Notes: generated by a model from the sequence alone, not told the origin. A stretch of 64,000 bases of DNA from Butyrivibrio hungatei DSM 14810 (GCF_900143205.1 NZ_FRDH01000004.1:89319-153318); one strand, 5' to 3'. Shown: positions 17,927 through 27,727, counted from the stretch's first letter. Made by a program: numbers and translations.

Positions 17927-19069
17927 ATGAAGAGAAAAATAGTACTTTTAGGCTCTACTGGTTCAATTGGAACCCAGACTTTAGATGTAGTTAGAAATAA
18001 TAATACTGAACTTGAGGTAGTGGGACTTGCTGCCAATAGGAGTGTAGGTGCTGTTGAGAAGCAGGTCAGAGAATTTAAGCCGAAGTATGTCTGCATGTTT
18101 GATGAGAATGCTGCAAAGGACATGAAAGACAGACTTGCTGACCTTGATGTGAAGGTTTACGGAGGAATGGAAGGTCTTTTGGAAATTGTTTCTGTTCCGG
18201 AAGCAGATACTGTACTTACAGCTGTTGTAGGTATGATCGGTATTAAGCCTACTATCAGAGCTATTGAGAGCGGCAAAGATATTGCTCTTGCCAATAAAGA
18301 GACACTTGTGTGCGCAGGCCATATCATCATGCCACTTGCTGCAAAGATGGGAGTTAAGATCCTTCCAGTAGATAGTGAGCATAGCGCAATTTTCCAGTCT
18401 ATGAATGGTGAACCTAAAGATAAGGTAGAGAAGATTCTTTTGACAGCCAGCGGCGGCCCATTTAGAGGTAAAAAAAGAAGTGAACTTGAGAGCATGACAG
18501 CTGCGGACGCACTTAAGCATCCAAACTGGGATATGGGACCAAAGGTTACTATTGATTCTTCATCTTTAGTTAATAAAGGACTTGAAGTAATGGAGGCAAG
18601 ATGGCTCTTTGATGTATCACTTGATAATATTCAGGTTCTGATACATCCTCAGAGCATTATTCATAGTGCAGTTCAGTACTGCGATGGAGCTGTTATGGCG
18701 CAGCTTGGTGTACCTGATATGAAGCTTCCTATCCAGTACGCACTTTTTTACCCGGACAGAAGACCTATGGCTGAAAAGAGACTTGATCTCTTTAAACTTG
18801 GAAGTCTTACTTTTGAAAAGCCTGACACTGACACCTTTAGAGGACTTAAGCTTGCTTTTGATGCAGCTTATGCCGGCGGCAGCATGCCTACAGTATTTAA
18901 TGCTGCAAATGAGATGGCAGTTCGCAGATTTTTGAAGGGGGATATCAGATATCTTCAGATCTATGATATGATCGAGGAAGCTATGAGACATCACAAGAAA
19001 ATAGAAAATCCTGATGTGGCAGCTATCCTTGCTGCAGAAAAAGAGACTTACGACTTCTTGGAGGCATAA
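17927..19069 (+). CDS. dxr: 1-deoxy-D-xylulose 5-phosphate reductoisomerase
   Basis: 380 residues. LLGSTGSIGTQTLDV is the NADPH-binding loop; ALANKETLVCAG, LPVDSEHSAIFQ (metal-binding Asp and Glu), TASGGPFRGK, HPNWDMGPKVTIDSSSL and NAANEMAVRRF follow in the correct order. It makes MEP, the committed step of the methylerythritol phosphate pathway. It leads the dxr-rseP-ispG-polC run; ispG acts later in the same pathway. Confidence 0.96.
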   Translation: MKRKIVLLGSTGSIGTQTLDVVRNNNTELEVVGLAANRSVGAVEKQVREFKPKYVCMFDENAAKDMKDRLADLDVKVYGGMEGLLEIVSVPEADTVLTAVVGMIGIKPTIRAIESGKDIALANKETLVCAGHIIMPLAAKMGVKILPVDSEHSAIFQSMNGEPKDKVEKILLTASGGPFRGKKRSELESMTAADALKHPNWDMGPKVTIDSSSLVNKGLEVMEARWLFDVSLDNIQVLIHPQSIIHSAVQYCDGAVMAQLGVPDMKLPIQYALFYPDRRPMAEKRLDLFKLGSLTFEKPDTDTFRGLKLAFDAAYAGGSMPTVFNAANEMAVRRFLKGDIRYLQIYDMIEEAMRHHKKIENPDVAAILAAEKETYDFLEA

Positions 19070-19076
19070 ATCTTAT

Positions 19077-20129
19077 ATGTTAATTAGTGTGATTATATTC
19101 TTTGTAATATTTGGAATACTGGTTACGTCCCATGAATTTGGACACTTTATCATTGCTAAATCCGGCGGTATCAGAGTCAATGAATTCTTTGTTGGAATGG
19201 GACCAACTATTTGGAAGAAAAAGAAGGGTGATACCTTATACAGCATCAAACTCCTTCCAATCGGCGGCGCTTGTGTGTTTGACGGAATGGATCCTGTAGA
19301 AGAGGAAAAAGAAGGCTATGATGAGCACTCATTTTTGAATGCTTCTGTATGGCGTAGGATCGCAACGCTTTTTGCAGGACCATTTGCAAACTTTATCATT
19401 GCTTATATCCTTGCAGTTATCTTGGTAAGCTTTTCTGCCTGGAATTTCCCTGTAATCAACGAGCTGACAGAGGATTCAGCTGCCCAGGAAGCAGGAATGC
19501 AGCCTGGTGACAAGATCATCAGTGTTGACGGCGAAAAGGTTTACATGGCAGGTGAAGTTACACTTATTTCTCAGTTCGCTGAAGGCTCTCCGATGGATAT
19601 CGTATATGAGAGAGATGGACAGATCTATGAGACAACACTTACTCCAAAGTACAGCGCAGAAGCTGGAAGATACTACATGGGTGTTTACCTTGGAGAGTTT
19701 GGTGAGATCAAAGGACCACAGGCTCTTAAGTATGCCTGGTATGAAGTAAGATATTATTTCAAGACCACATACAGAAGCCTTGCTCTTTTGTTTAAGGGTA
19801 AGCTTTCAAGGGATGATGTTTCTGGACCTGTAGGAATGGTCAAGATCGTAGATGATGCTTATCAGGAGACCAAGCCTTATGGTATATCTTCAGTGATACT
19901 TACCATGCTTTCTCTTACAGTTCTTTTATCAGTTAACCTTGGAGTAATGAACCTTCTGCCACTTCCTGCGCTTGATGGAGGAAGGCTGGTGTTCCAGTTT
20001 ATCGAGGTTATATTTGGTAAAAAAGTACCACCAGAGAAAGAGGGATTAGTACATATGATAGGTATGATCGCACTTCTCGGACTCATGGTATTTGTACTGT
20101 TTAATGATATTACAAAGTTTACACGTTGA
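19077..20129 (+). CDS. rseP: Site-2 intramembrane metalloprotease (RseP/RasP)
   Basis: 350 residues from the ATG at 19077, 7 nt after dxr. The first helix contains HEFGHF, the zinc-binding HExxH with catalytic Glu. A single PDZ domain lies at about 115-190 (SAAQEAGMQPGDKIISVDG), and the late membrane motif NLGVMNLLPLPALDGGRL supplies the LDG zinc ligand. It cleaves anti-sigma factors or signal-peptide remnants in the membrane. Confidence 0.94.
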   Translation: MLISVIIFFVIFGILVTSHEFGHFIIAKSGGIRVNEFFVGMGPTIWKKKKGDTLYSIKLLPIGGACVFDGMDPVEEEKEGYDEHSFLNASVWRRIATLFAGPFANFIIAYILAVILVSFSAWNFPVINELTEDSAAQEAGMQPGDKIISVDGEKVYMAGEVTLISQFAEGSPMDIVYERDGQIYETTLTPKYSAEAGRYYMGVYLGEFGEIKGPQALKYAWYEVRYYFKTTYRSLALLFKGKLSRDDVSGPVGMVKIVDDAYQETKPYGISSVILTMLSLTVLLSVNLGVMNLLPLPALDGGRLVFQFIEVIFGKKVPPEKEGLVHMIGMIALLGLMVFVLFNDITKFTR

Positions 20130-20148
20130 TAATAGAAGAGGATAAATA

Positions 20149-21204
20149 ATGGCATATAGAGATAATACAAAGGTTATAAAGATTGGTGACAGGGTTATAG
20201 GTGGTGGAAATCCTATACTTATTCAGTCTATGACCAATACCAGAACAGAGGATGTACAGGCTACAGTTGCCCAGATCAAGAGACTTGAAGAGGCTGGATG
20301 TGAAATCATCAGATGCACAGTTCCTACTAAGGAGGCTGCACTTGCTCTTAAGGAAATCAAAAAAGAGATCCATATTCCTCTTGTTGCTGATATCCACTTT
20401 GATTACAAGATGGCCATTGCTGCAATGGAAAATGGTGCTGACAAGATCAGGATCAATCCTGGTAATATTGGCTCAAAGGATAGGATAGCTGCAGTTGTTA
20501 GCTGTGCCAAGGAGAGAAATATTCCTATCAGAGTTGGCGTTAACAGCGGCTCTTTAGAAAAGAATCTAGTTGAGAAGTACGGCGGAGTAACAGCAGAAGG
20601 ACTTGTAGAGAGCGCTTTGGACAAGATCGGAATTATTGAGGATCTTGGCTATGATAACATGGTTGTTAGTATCAAGTCTTCAAATGTTATGCTCTGCGTC
20701 AAGGCTCATGAGCTTCTTGCTCAGAAATGTCAGTATCCGCTTCACGTAGGAATAACAGAGGCTGGAACAGTTTATGGCGGAAATATCAAGTCATCAGTTG
20801 GTCTTGGAATTATCTTGAATGAAGGCATCGGCGATACTATCAGAGTATCTTTATCAGGTGATCCTGTAGAAGAGATCAAGACAGCCAAGACAATCCTCAG
20901 AACTCTTGATATCAGAAAGGGCGGTATCGAGGTTGTATCCTGTCCTACTTGCGGCAGGACCAAGATTGACCTTATCGGACTTGCCAATCAGGTTGAGACC
21001 ATGGTTCAGAACTACGATCTTAATATCAAGGTTGCTGTTATGGGATGCGCTGTAAATGGCCCTGGAGAAGCTAAAGAAGCTGATATAGGAATTGCCGGAG
21101 GAATCGGGGAAGGACTTCTTATCAAGAACGGAGAAGTTGTGAAAAAAGTGCCTGAGGATCAGCTCCTTGCAGTACTTAAGGATGAACTTGATCACTGGAA
21201 GTGA
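20149..21204 (+). CDS. ispG: 4-hydroxy-3-methylbut-2-enyl diphosphate synthase
   Basis: 351 residues, the short bacterial form. IQSMTNTRTED near the start, ADIHFDYKMA, and the [4Fe-4S] ligands in VVSCPTCGRTKIDL (CPTCGR) with the later MGCAVNGPGEA are all present. It converts MEcPP to HMBPP by reductive ring opening. It is 20 nt after rseP and in the same operon as dxr. Confidence 0.96.
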   Translation: MAYRDNTKVIKIGDRVIGGGNPILIQSMTNTRTEDVQATVAQIKRLEEAGCEIIRCTVPTKEAALALKEIKKEIHIPLVADIHFDYKMAIAAMENGADKIRINPGNIGSKDRIAAVVSCAKERNIPIRVGVNSGSLEKNLVEKYGGVTAEGLVESALDKIGIIEDLGYDNMVVSIKSSNVMLCVKAHELLAQKCQYPLHVGITEAGTVYGGNIKSSVGLGIILNEGIGDTIRVSLSGDPVEEIKTAKTILRTLDIRKGGIEVVSCPTCGRTKIDLIGLANQVETMVQNYDLNIKVAVMGCAVNGPGEAKEADIGIAGGIGEGLLIKNGEVVKKVPEDQLLAVLKDELDHWK

Positions 21205-21239
21205 TCGCTTAACGAGATTTTTGTTAGGGGAAGAGAAAC

Positions 21240-24200
21240 GTGTCAAAATCTTTTTTTGAGGTATTTCCTGCTCTTAAATTAGACGCTCATACCAAGGAGA
21301 TCATGGAACAGACCATGGTTGAAAAGGTGTCTACCACAAGAAAACAGGATTTTATCAGAGTATATATATCAAGTAATAAGTTAATAGAAAAAGAAGATAT
21401 CTATAAAACTGAGACAGGTATCAAAAAGCAGCTTTTCGGCAATCAGGATCTTACGGTCAAGATCTATGAAAAGTTTTCTCTTTCTGCTCAGTACACTCCA
21501 GAGAATCTTATTGACATTTATAAAGACAGCATCGAGATGGAACTTAAAGACTATGACCATATGGAATATAGTCTTTTTCGTTCTGCTTCTTTTGTGTACC
21601 CAAATGACAAAAGCATTGTCATAAAGCTTGAAGACAGTGTAGTAGGCAAGAAGAAGGCCCCAGATCTTGTGAGAGTACTTGATAAGATCATCAATGAAAG
21701 ATGCGGACTATCTGTTGCTATAACACCTGAATTTGTTGAGGTAGAAAAAGAAACCAAGGAACCTGATTATTCTTCAGAGTCAGCCAAGATGGCTAAAAAG
21801 CTTGAAGCTGCTGAGGCAGAATCAGAGGAAAAGAAAAAGCAGAAGGAAGAAAAGGAAGCTAAAGAAGCTGCAGCAAAGGCAGAAGCTGAGAAAACGCCAG
21901 AGCCTCAAAAGAGCTCAAACGGCGCTGCAACTCCTTCCTTTACCAAGGGCAAGTGGGCAGGTAAAAAGGGCGACTTTGGCGGAAGCTACAAGAAGTCAGA
22001 TAATCCTGATGTTGTATTTGGACGTGACTTTGACGATGAGACCATGAAGCTTTCAGATCTTATCGGAGAGCTTGGCGAAGTAACTATACATGGTCAGGTC
22101 ATAGCCTTTGATAAAAGAGATATCAGAAATGAGAAGAGTATTCTTATCTTCGATATTACTGACTTTACAGATTCCATAACAGTCAAGATGTTCGTTAAGA
22201 CTGAAGATGTACCTGATATCACCAAGGATATCAAGCCTGGTGCATTTCTTAAGCTCAAAGGTATAGCAGCTGTGGATAAGTTTGACCACGAGCTGTCTAT
22301 CCAGTCTGTTGTAGGAGTCAAGAAGATACCTGACTTTACAAGTAAAAGAGTAGATAGAGCTGATGTAAAGCGTGTTGAACTTCACTGCCATACCAAGATG
22401 AGTGATATGGATGGTGTTTCTGAGGTAAAAGACATCGTAAAGCAAGCCTACAAATGGGGCATGCCAGGTATCGCCATCACTGATCACGGTGTTGTTCAGT
22501 CCCTTACTATAGCCAACCACGTGTGGGAAGACCTTTTTAGTGATGAAAAGAAACGAAGAAAAGAAGCTGGAGAACCTCCTATCGAGAGACAGGATTTCTT
22601 TAAGCTTGTTCTTGGTGTAGAAGCATATCTTGTAGACGACCTCAAAGAAATTGTAGTAAATGACAAGGGACAGCCCCTTGATGACACTACTTTTGTAGTA
22701 TTTGATATTGAGACAACAGGTTTTTCACCTATTAAGAATAAGATCATTGAGATTGGCGCTGTTAAGATCAGAAATGGTGAGATCATAGACAGATTCTCAG
22801 AGTTTATTAATCCACAGGTCCCAATTCCTTACAGGATCGAGAAACTCACAAGTATCACAGATGAGATGGTAATGGATGCTCCTACAAGAGAGGTCATCAT
22901 TCCTCAGTTTGTGGAGTTCTGTAAAGATGCAGTACTTGTAGGACATAACGTAGGCTTTGATATCAGCTTTATCAATCAGAACTGTAAAGAACTTGGAATT
23001 GATGTGGACTACACAACAGTAGATACCCTCTGGCTTTCAAGGTATTTCTTCCCACTTCAGGCCAAGCATACTCTTGATGCAGTTGCCAAGACTCTTAACG
23101 TAGTTCTTGATCACCATCACAGAGCTGTTGATGATGCTGAGTGTACAGCCCTTATCTTTAACAAGTTTATTCCTATGTTAAAAGAGCAGAAGGCTCAGAA
23201 TCTTACTGATGTAAATATTTTAGGTAAGCCAACCAAGGAGATGATAAGACATCTTCGTCCAAACCACTGCATCATCCTTGCCAAGAACACTCTTGGAAGA
23301 GTTAATCTTTATACTCTTGTCAGTGAATCACACATTGACTACTTTAGAAGATTTCCTCTTATTCCTAAGAGTGAGCTGATAAAGCATAGAGAAGGACTCA
23401 TTGTTGGTAGTGCCTGCTGCGCTGGTGAACTATACGGTGCTGTGGTGGAAGGAAGGCCACCAGAAGAGATCGCAAGACTTGTGGACTTTTATGATTACCT
23501 TGAGATCCAGCCTGTTGGCAATAACCACTTCATGGTTGATTCCGAGAGATACGAAGACATTAACAGTGATGACGATATCAGAGACATCAACAAAGAGATC
23601 GTAAGACTTGGTGAGCAGTTCAATAAGCCTGTTGTGGCTACCTGCGATGCCCATTTCTTAAATCCAGAAGATGAGATATACAGGACTATCATCATGGCCG
23701 GCAAAGGTATGAATGATGAGGAGCCGGCACCTCTTTTCCTAAGAACTACAGAGGAGATGATGGAGGAGTTCGATTATCTTGGTGGCGACAAGGCAAAAGA
23801 GATAGTAATAGACAATACCAGAAAGATTCTTGATATGTGCGATAGTATCTCGCCGGTTCGACCTGATAAGTGCGCGCCTGTCATTGAAAATTCTGATGAG
23901 ATCCTGACCAAGATCTGTTATGACAAGGCTCATGAGATCTACGGTGAGAATCTTCCTGAGATAGTAAAAGAGCGACTTGAAAGAGAGCTTAACTCTATTA
24001 TCAAGAATGGCTTCGCGGTTATGTATATCATTGCCCAGAAGCTGGTTTGGAAGTCCAATGAGGACGGATATCTGGTAGGTTCCAGAGGTTCTGTAGGATC
24101 TTCCTTCGTTGCGTTTACATCAGGTATTACGGAGGTTAACTCCCTTAGTCCGCACTATGTGTGCCCTAAGTGTAAATACTCTGATTTTGATTCTGAAGAC

Positions 24201-25769
24201 GTACTTAAGTACGCCGGTAATTCAGGTTGTGATATGCCGGATAAGAGATGCCCTAAGTGCGGCGCCATGATGAACAAGGATGGCTTTGATATTCCTTTCG
24301 AGACCTTCCTTGGATTCAAGGGTGATAAAGAGCCTGATATCGACCTTAACTTCTCTGGAGAATATCAGTCCAAGGCTCACAAGTATACGGAAGTTATCTT
24401 TGGCTACGGACAGACCTTCAGAGCAGGAACAATTGCGGCTCTTGCAGACAAGACGGCTTATGGTTTCGTCAAAAAATACTTTGATGGAATCGGAGCCAGC
24501 AAGAGAAAATGTGAGATAAACAGAATAGTTCAGGGATGTACCGGTATCAGACGTGGTACAGGTCAGCACCCTGGTGGAATCATAGTATTGCCAGTCGGAG
24601 AGGACATTAACTCATTCTGTCCTGTTCAGCATCCTGCTAACGATATGACAACAGCTACTATTACAACACACTACGATTACCACTCAATTGACCATAACCT
24701 GTTAAAGCTCGATATTCTCGGACACGATGATCCTACCATGATCAGATTCCTTCAGGATTGTACAGGCCTTGATCCTAAGACTGTACCTCTTGATGACAAG
24801 AATGTAATGAGTTTGTTTATGAATACAACTGCTCTTGGAGTAACTCCTGAGCAGCTTGGCGGCACCAAGCTAGGATGTCTTGGACTTCCTGAGTTTGGTA
24901 CTGACTTCGCTATGCAGATGGTTATCGATGCCCATCCTACATCATTGTCACACCTTATCCGTATTTCAGGTCTTTCACATGGTACGGACGTTTGGCTTGG
25001 CAATGCTCAGACCCTTATCCAGGAGGGAAAGGCTACTATCGATACCTGTATCTGCTGTCGAGACGATATCATGATCTACCTGATCCAGAAAGGAATGGAC
25101 AAGTCACTTTCCTTCAAAACCATGGAGTCAGTTCGTAAAGGTAAGGGACTTAAGCCGGAGATGGAAGAAGCTATGATCGCAGCTGGCGTTCCTGACTGGT
25201 ATATATGGTCCTGCAAAAAGATCAAGTACATGTTCCCTAAGGCGCATGCGGCTGCGTACGTTATGATGGCTTGGAGAATTGCTTACTTTAAGGTATATGT
25301 ACCACAGGCTTTCTATGCTGCCTGGTTTAGTATAAGAGCTAAGGCCTTCAACTACGAGCACATGTGTCAGGGCGAGAATCACCTTCACGCTATCATGCGC
25401 GAGTACAACAACAAGAAGGATGAGCTTTCAAATGCTCAGCAGGCTGAGTACGGCGATATGAGACTTGTAGAGGAAATGTACGAGAGAGGAATTGAGTTCC
25501 TTCCTATCGATATATTCAAGGTTAAGTCTCGTGAGTTCCAGGTAATTGGAGACAAGATCATGCCATCCCTTACCAGTATCGATGGTATGGGTGAAAAAGC
25601 TGCAGACCAGATCGTGGAGGCAGCCAAGGACGGACCGTTCCTTTCAAAGGATGATTTCAAGCAAAGAACCAAGTGTCCACAAACGGTAATGGAGAAAATG
25701 GCTGACATGGGGCTTCTCGGAGACATCCCAGATTCCAACCAGATCAGTATCTTTGACTTTATGAAGTAA
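21240..25769 (+). CDS. polC: DNA polymerase III alpha subunit, PolC (Gram-positive type)
   Basis: 1,509 residues, starting with GTG. The order is an N-terminal domain with a charged Lys/Glu/Ala linker (about 185-225), an OB-fold domain, and a PHP domain beginning at LHCHTKMSDMDG (about 379). A DnaQ-type 3'-5' exonuclease is inserted in the PHP domain (FDIETTGFSP near 487, HRAVDDAECTA). The polymerase palm follows with GSRGSVGSSFVA and PDIDLNFSGEYQ, and a zinc-ribbon-like CPKCK...CPKCG pair lies between. This is the replicative polymerase of low-G+C Gram-positives. It ends the dxr operon. Confidence 0.97.
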   Translation: MSKSFFEVFPALKLDAHTKEIMEQTMVEKVSTTRKQDFIRVYISSNKLIEKEDIYKTETGIKKQLFGNQDLTVKIYEKFSLSAQYTPENLIDIYKDSIEMELKDYDHMEYSLFRSASFVYPNDKSIVIKLEDSVVGKKKAPDLVRVLDKIINERCGLSVAITPEFVEVEKETKEPDYSSESAKMAKKLEAAEAESEEKKKQKEEKEAKEAAAKAEAEKTPEPQKSSNGAATPSFTKGKWAGKKGDFGGSYKKSDNPDVVFGRDFDDETMKLSDLIGELGEVTIHGQVIAFDKRDIRNEKSILIFDITDFTDSITVKMFVKTEDVPDITKDIKPGAFLKLKGIAAVDKFDHELSIQSVVGVKKIPDFTSKRVDRADVKRVELHCHTKMSDMDGVSEVKDIVKQAYKWGMPGIAITDHGVVQSLTIANHVWEDLFSDEKKRRKEAGEPPIERQDFFKLVLGVEAYLVDDLKEIVVNDKGQPLDDTTFVVFDIETTGFSPIKNKIIEIGAVKIRNGEIIDRFSEFINPQVPIPYRIEKLTSITDEMVMDAPTREVIIPQFVEFCKDAVLVGHNVGFDISFINQNCKELGIDVDYTTVDTLWLSRYFFPLQAKHTLDAVAKTLNVVLDHHHRAVDDAECTALIFNKFIPMLKEQKAQNLTDVNILGKPTKEMIRHLRPNHCIILAKNTLGRVNLYTLVSESHIDYFRRFPLIPKSELIKHREGLIVGSACCAGELYGAVVEGRPPEEIARLVDFYDYLEIQPVGNNHFMVDSERYEDINSDDDIRDINKEIVRLGEQFNKPVVATCDAHFLNPEDEIYRTIIMAGKGMNDEEPAPLFLRTTEEMMEEFDYLGGDKAKEIVIDNTRKILDMCDSISPVRPDKCAPVIENSDEILTKICYDKAHEIYGENLPEIVKERLERELNSIIKNGFAVMYIIAQKLVWKSNEDGYLVGSRGSVGSSFVAFTSGITEVNSLSPHYVCPKCKYSDFDSEDVLKYAGNSGCDMPDKRCPKCGAMMNKDGFDIPFETFLGFKGDKEPDIDLNFSGEYQSKAHKYTEVIFGYGQTFRAGTIAALADKTAYGFVKKYFDGIGASKRKCEINRIVQGCTGIRRGTGQHPGGIIVLPVGEDINSFCPVQHPANDMTTATITTHYDYHSIDHNLLKLDILGHDDPTMIRFLQDCTGLDPKTVPLDDKNVMSLFMNTTALGVTPEQLGGTKLGCLGLPEFGTDFAMQMVIDAHPTSLSHLIRISGLSHGTDVWLGNAQTLIQEGKATIDTCICCRDDIMIYLIQKGMDKSLSFKTMESVRKGKGLKPEMEEAMIAAGVPDWYIWSCKKIKYMFPKAHAAAYVMMAWRIAYFKVYVPQAFYAAWFSIRAKAFNYEHMCQGENHLHAIMREYNNKKDELSNAQQAEYGDMRLVEEMYERGIEFLPIDIFKVKSREFQVIGDKIMPSLTSIDGMGEKAADQIVEAAKDGPFLSKDDFKQRTKCPQTVMEKMADMGLLGDIPDSNQISIFDFMK

Positions 25770-25806
25770 GGGGCTTTTTGGGGGAAAAGGTGGTTATGTT
25801 GTGGAT

Positions 25807-25940
25807 GAGCTTTTTGGAGCTTTGTAATCATTTTGCTGACGCTCTCGCTTCGTGAAAAACGTAGCAGTACTAGGCTTACAAAGTCTCCAAAAAGCCCGTC
25901 TACTGCATGTACTTTTAACTCTAAAAAGCCTAGGTACTGC
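25807..25940. other. Nested inverted repeats downstream of polC
   Basis: GCTTTTTGGAGCTTTGTAA (25809-25827) is mirrored by TTACAAAGTCTCCAAAAAGC (25876-25895). A second inverted pair, GCAGTACTAGGCTT (25864-25877) and AAGCCTAGGTACTGC (25926-25940), shares bases with the first arm, so the two folds exclude each other. There is no T-tract after either right arm, which argues against a plain terminator. It may be a switchable RNA, a polC 3' structure or a small palindromic element. The rest of this intergenic stretch has no coding signal. Confidence 0.45.
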
Positions 25941-25993
25941 CTATATCTATAGAATGGAAATAGAGGCAGAAGAAAAGAAATAATTAGTAAAAT

Positions 25994-26083
25994 TCCAGTT
26001 TTATATACGATGACAAATCGAAATTTTTAGAGGCAAATTATATTTCAGTTTTATAGACGATGGCAAATATCGAATTTGTAGGG
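25994..26083. repeat. Two 40-bp imperfect direct repeats before EamA gene
   Basis: The stretch CAGTTTTATATACGATGACA with its AT-rich continuation (about 25,996-26,033) recurs 50 bp later as CAGTTTTATAGACGATGGCA (from 26,046), and both run into TTTNTAGRGG. Partial echoes (CAAATTTGTAGAGAG and CCAGTTTTATTCG) lie after the EamA gene near 26,517-26,545. They bracket the small transporter gene and may mark its insertion or hold regulator sites. Confidence 0.5.
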
Positions 26084-26092
26084 GGTATAGTG

Positions 26093-26506
26093 ATGTGGTT
26101 TTGGTTAGCACTCGGTTCAGCAGTCTTTGCTGCACTGACATCAATACTGGCAAAAGTTGGAATTGAAGGAGTCGAATCCAATCTTGCTACGGCGATACGC
26201 ACGATGGTAGTTGTTATAATGGCTTGGGGAATGGTATTTATTACGCATCAGCAAGGCGGTATCAGAGCAATCAGTCAGAAGAGCTGGATTTTCCTGATCC
26301 TGTCCGGGCTGGCAACGGGAGCTTCATGGCTATGCTATTACAAGGCATTGCAGATGGGAGATGCTTCCAAAGTAGTGCCGATAGATAAAATGTCCGTAGT
26401 TATCACTCTGGTGTTGGCATTTGTTTTCCTTCATGAAGAGTTTACTGCAAAGTCGATGGTTGGATGCATACTGATCGGGGCCGGAACATTGTTGATGGTT
26501 CTATAA
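26093..26506 (+). CDS. Single-domain EamA-family transporter
   Basis: 137 residues with about five membrane helices: WFWLALGSAVFAALTSILAKVG, a KSWIFLILSGLATGASWLCYYKALQMG block and LAFVFLHEEFTAKSMVGCILIGAGTLLMV. This is one EamA half (drug/metabolite transporter superfamily), so it must dimerise to work. I use the ATG at 26093, which has AGGGGGTATAG ahead; an ATG at 26060 lies inside a short direct repeat and would add residues not seen in the family. Substrate unknown. Confidence 0.75.
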   Translation: MWFWLALGSAVFAALTSILAKVGIEGVESNLATAIRTMVVVIMAWGMVFITHQQGGIRAISQKSWIFLILSGLATGASWLCYYKALQMGDASKVVPIDKMSVVITLVLAFVFLHEEFTAKSMVGCILIGAGTLLMVL

Positions 26507-26612
26507 ATAAACAACTTCAAATTTGTAGAGAGATTAACTTCCAGTTTTATTCGCTATATCTTTAACTACATATTTTTTAAGATTTTTCTTGAAAAGAATT
26601 TTTAATTCATTT

Positions 26613-26659
26613 AGCCTTTTCTTAGGACGTCCAAATCTTTCCTAAGAGGAGGCTTTTTT
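26613..26659 (+). promoter_or_regulatory. Terminator-like hairpin enclosing the RBS of the serine hydrolase gene
   Basis: A 15-bp stem (613-627 with 640-654, including two G-T pairs) is followed by TTTTTT (654-659) and then directly by the ATG at 26660. The right arm contains AGGAGG, the gene's ribosome-binding site. No promoter fits between the hairpin and the ATG, so any transcript of the gene must read through it. It can therefore stop transcription and hide translation start at once, as in attenuators and riboswitch expression platforms. Confidence 0.65.
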
Positions 26660-27664
26660 ATGAATAAAGAACAACTTCATAGGTACATTTCCCAGAGCAA
26701 CGGTAATGAGAGTAATATCTGCCAGATCTATGCTATCAAAGATGGTGAGGTGGCATTTGATGATTGCTGGCATGGGTTCAAGACTCTAGATGCTATGAAT
26801 GTAAATTCTGTGACCAAAGGAGTTATGGGACTTCTTGCAGGAATTGCACTGGATAAGGGCTATCTCAAGAATTTGGACCAGAAGGTGATGGATTTTTTTC
26901 CTGATTATACCGTAAAGCGTGGTGAGAAGACCATATACGATGTTACGATCAGGCATCTCCTTACTATGACAGCTCCATATAAAGGTAAGTCAGAACCCTG
27001 GAAGAAGGTGTGTACTTCACAGGACTTTACTCTTGCAATACTTGATTATCTTGGAGGCCGCAGTGGAATCACTGGTGAGTTTAGGTATGCTACCCTTGGC
27101 ATTCAGATTCTGGCAGGAATAATCGAGAGAGCTACTGGTGAGAAATGCATAGATTTTGCCAACAATAATCTCTTTGAGCCACTTGGACTCCCAAAGCGAA
27201 TACCACACGGTGACAGCTCCAAAGAAGATCAGTTTGATTTCTTCATGAACAAGAATCCCAGGAAATACGAGTGGTACTCTGACCCTCAGGGTACAGTTAC
27301 GGCTGGTTGGGGATTATGCATGTCGGCAAGAGACATGGCTGTGATCGGCGCGATGGTGCTAGGTGGTGGCTTGTATAATGGAAAAAGAATTATCTCAGAA
27401 GAATACTTGAAAGACATGCTGGCACCTCACATTAAGCTTGGTGAGCGATTCGGCTTCATGAACTATGGTTACTTATGGTACAAGCCTTATGATGAAAAAG
27501 AGGTATATGCTGCGATTGGCGACAGCGGAAACATCATCTATGTTAACAAAGAGAAAAATGTATCTGTTGGAATAACTGGCACATTTAAGGTAAGAATCTT
27601 TGATCGTGTGGAATTCATAGAGAAAAAGGTCTTGCCAGCTATAAGAACTGCTTACAGATATTAA
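26660..27664 (+). CDS. Serine hydrolase of the class C beta-lactamase/PBP fold
   Basis: 334 residues. VNSVTKGVMG (Ser50-Val-Thr-Lys53) is the SxxK nucleophile and lysine of the beta-lactamase-related (pfam Beta-lactamase) family. RYATLGIQIL (Tyr143) is the YxN-like element, with Thr replacing the usual Asn. GDSGNIIYVN near 295 stands in the place of the KTG/HxG triad. No signal peptide, so it is probably an intracellular esterase or peptidase rather than a beta-lactamase. The gene is alone and sits immediately behind a terminator-like hairpin that contains its ribosome-binding site. Confidence 0.75.
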   Translation: MNKEQLHRYISQSNGNESNICQIYAIKDGEVAFDDCWHGFKTLDAMNVNSVTKGVMGLLAGIALDKGYLKNLDQKVMDFFPDYTVKRGEKTIYDVTIRHLLTMTAPYKGKSEPWKKVCTSQDFTLAILDYLGGRSGITGEFRYATLGIQILAGIIERATGEKCIDFANNNLFEPLGLPKRIPHGDSSKEDQFDFFMNKNPRKYEWYSDPQGTVTAGWGLCMSARDMAVIGAMVLGGGLYNGKRIISEEYLKDMLAPHIKLGERFGFMNYGYLWYKPYDEKEVYAAIGDSGNIIYVNKEKNVSVGITGTFKVRIFDRVEFIEKKVLPAIRTAYRY

Positions 27665-27700
27665 TTCTGTATTGAAGAATACAATATCTTTTTATCCAAA

Positions 27701-27727
27701 TTAGCACTCTAGGTTGACGAGTGCTAA
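27701..27727. promoter_or_regulatory. CIRCE operator (HrcA site)
   Basis: TTAGCACTC-N9-GAGTGCTAA is an exact match to the CIRCE consensus bound by the HrcA heat-shock repressor. It lies about 137 nt before the ATG of the hsp20 gene, inside the only promoter region available to it. Confidence 0.95.
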
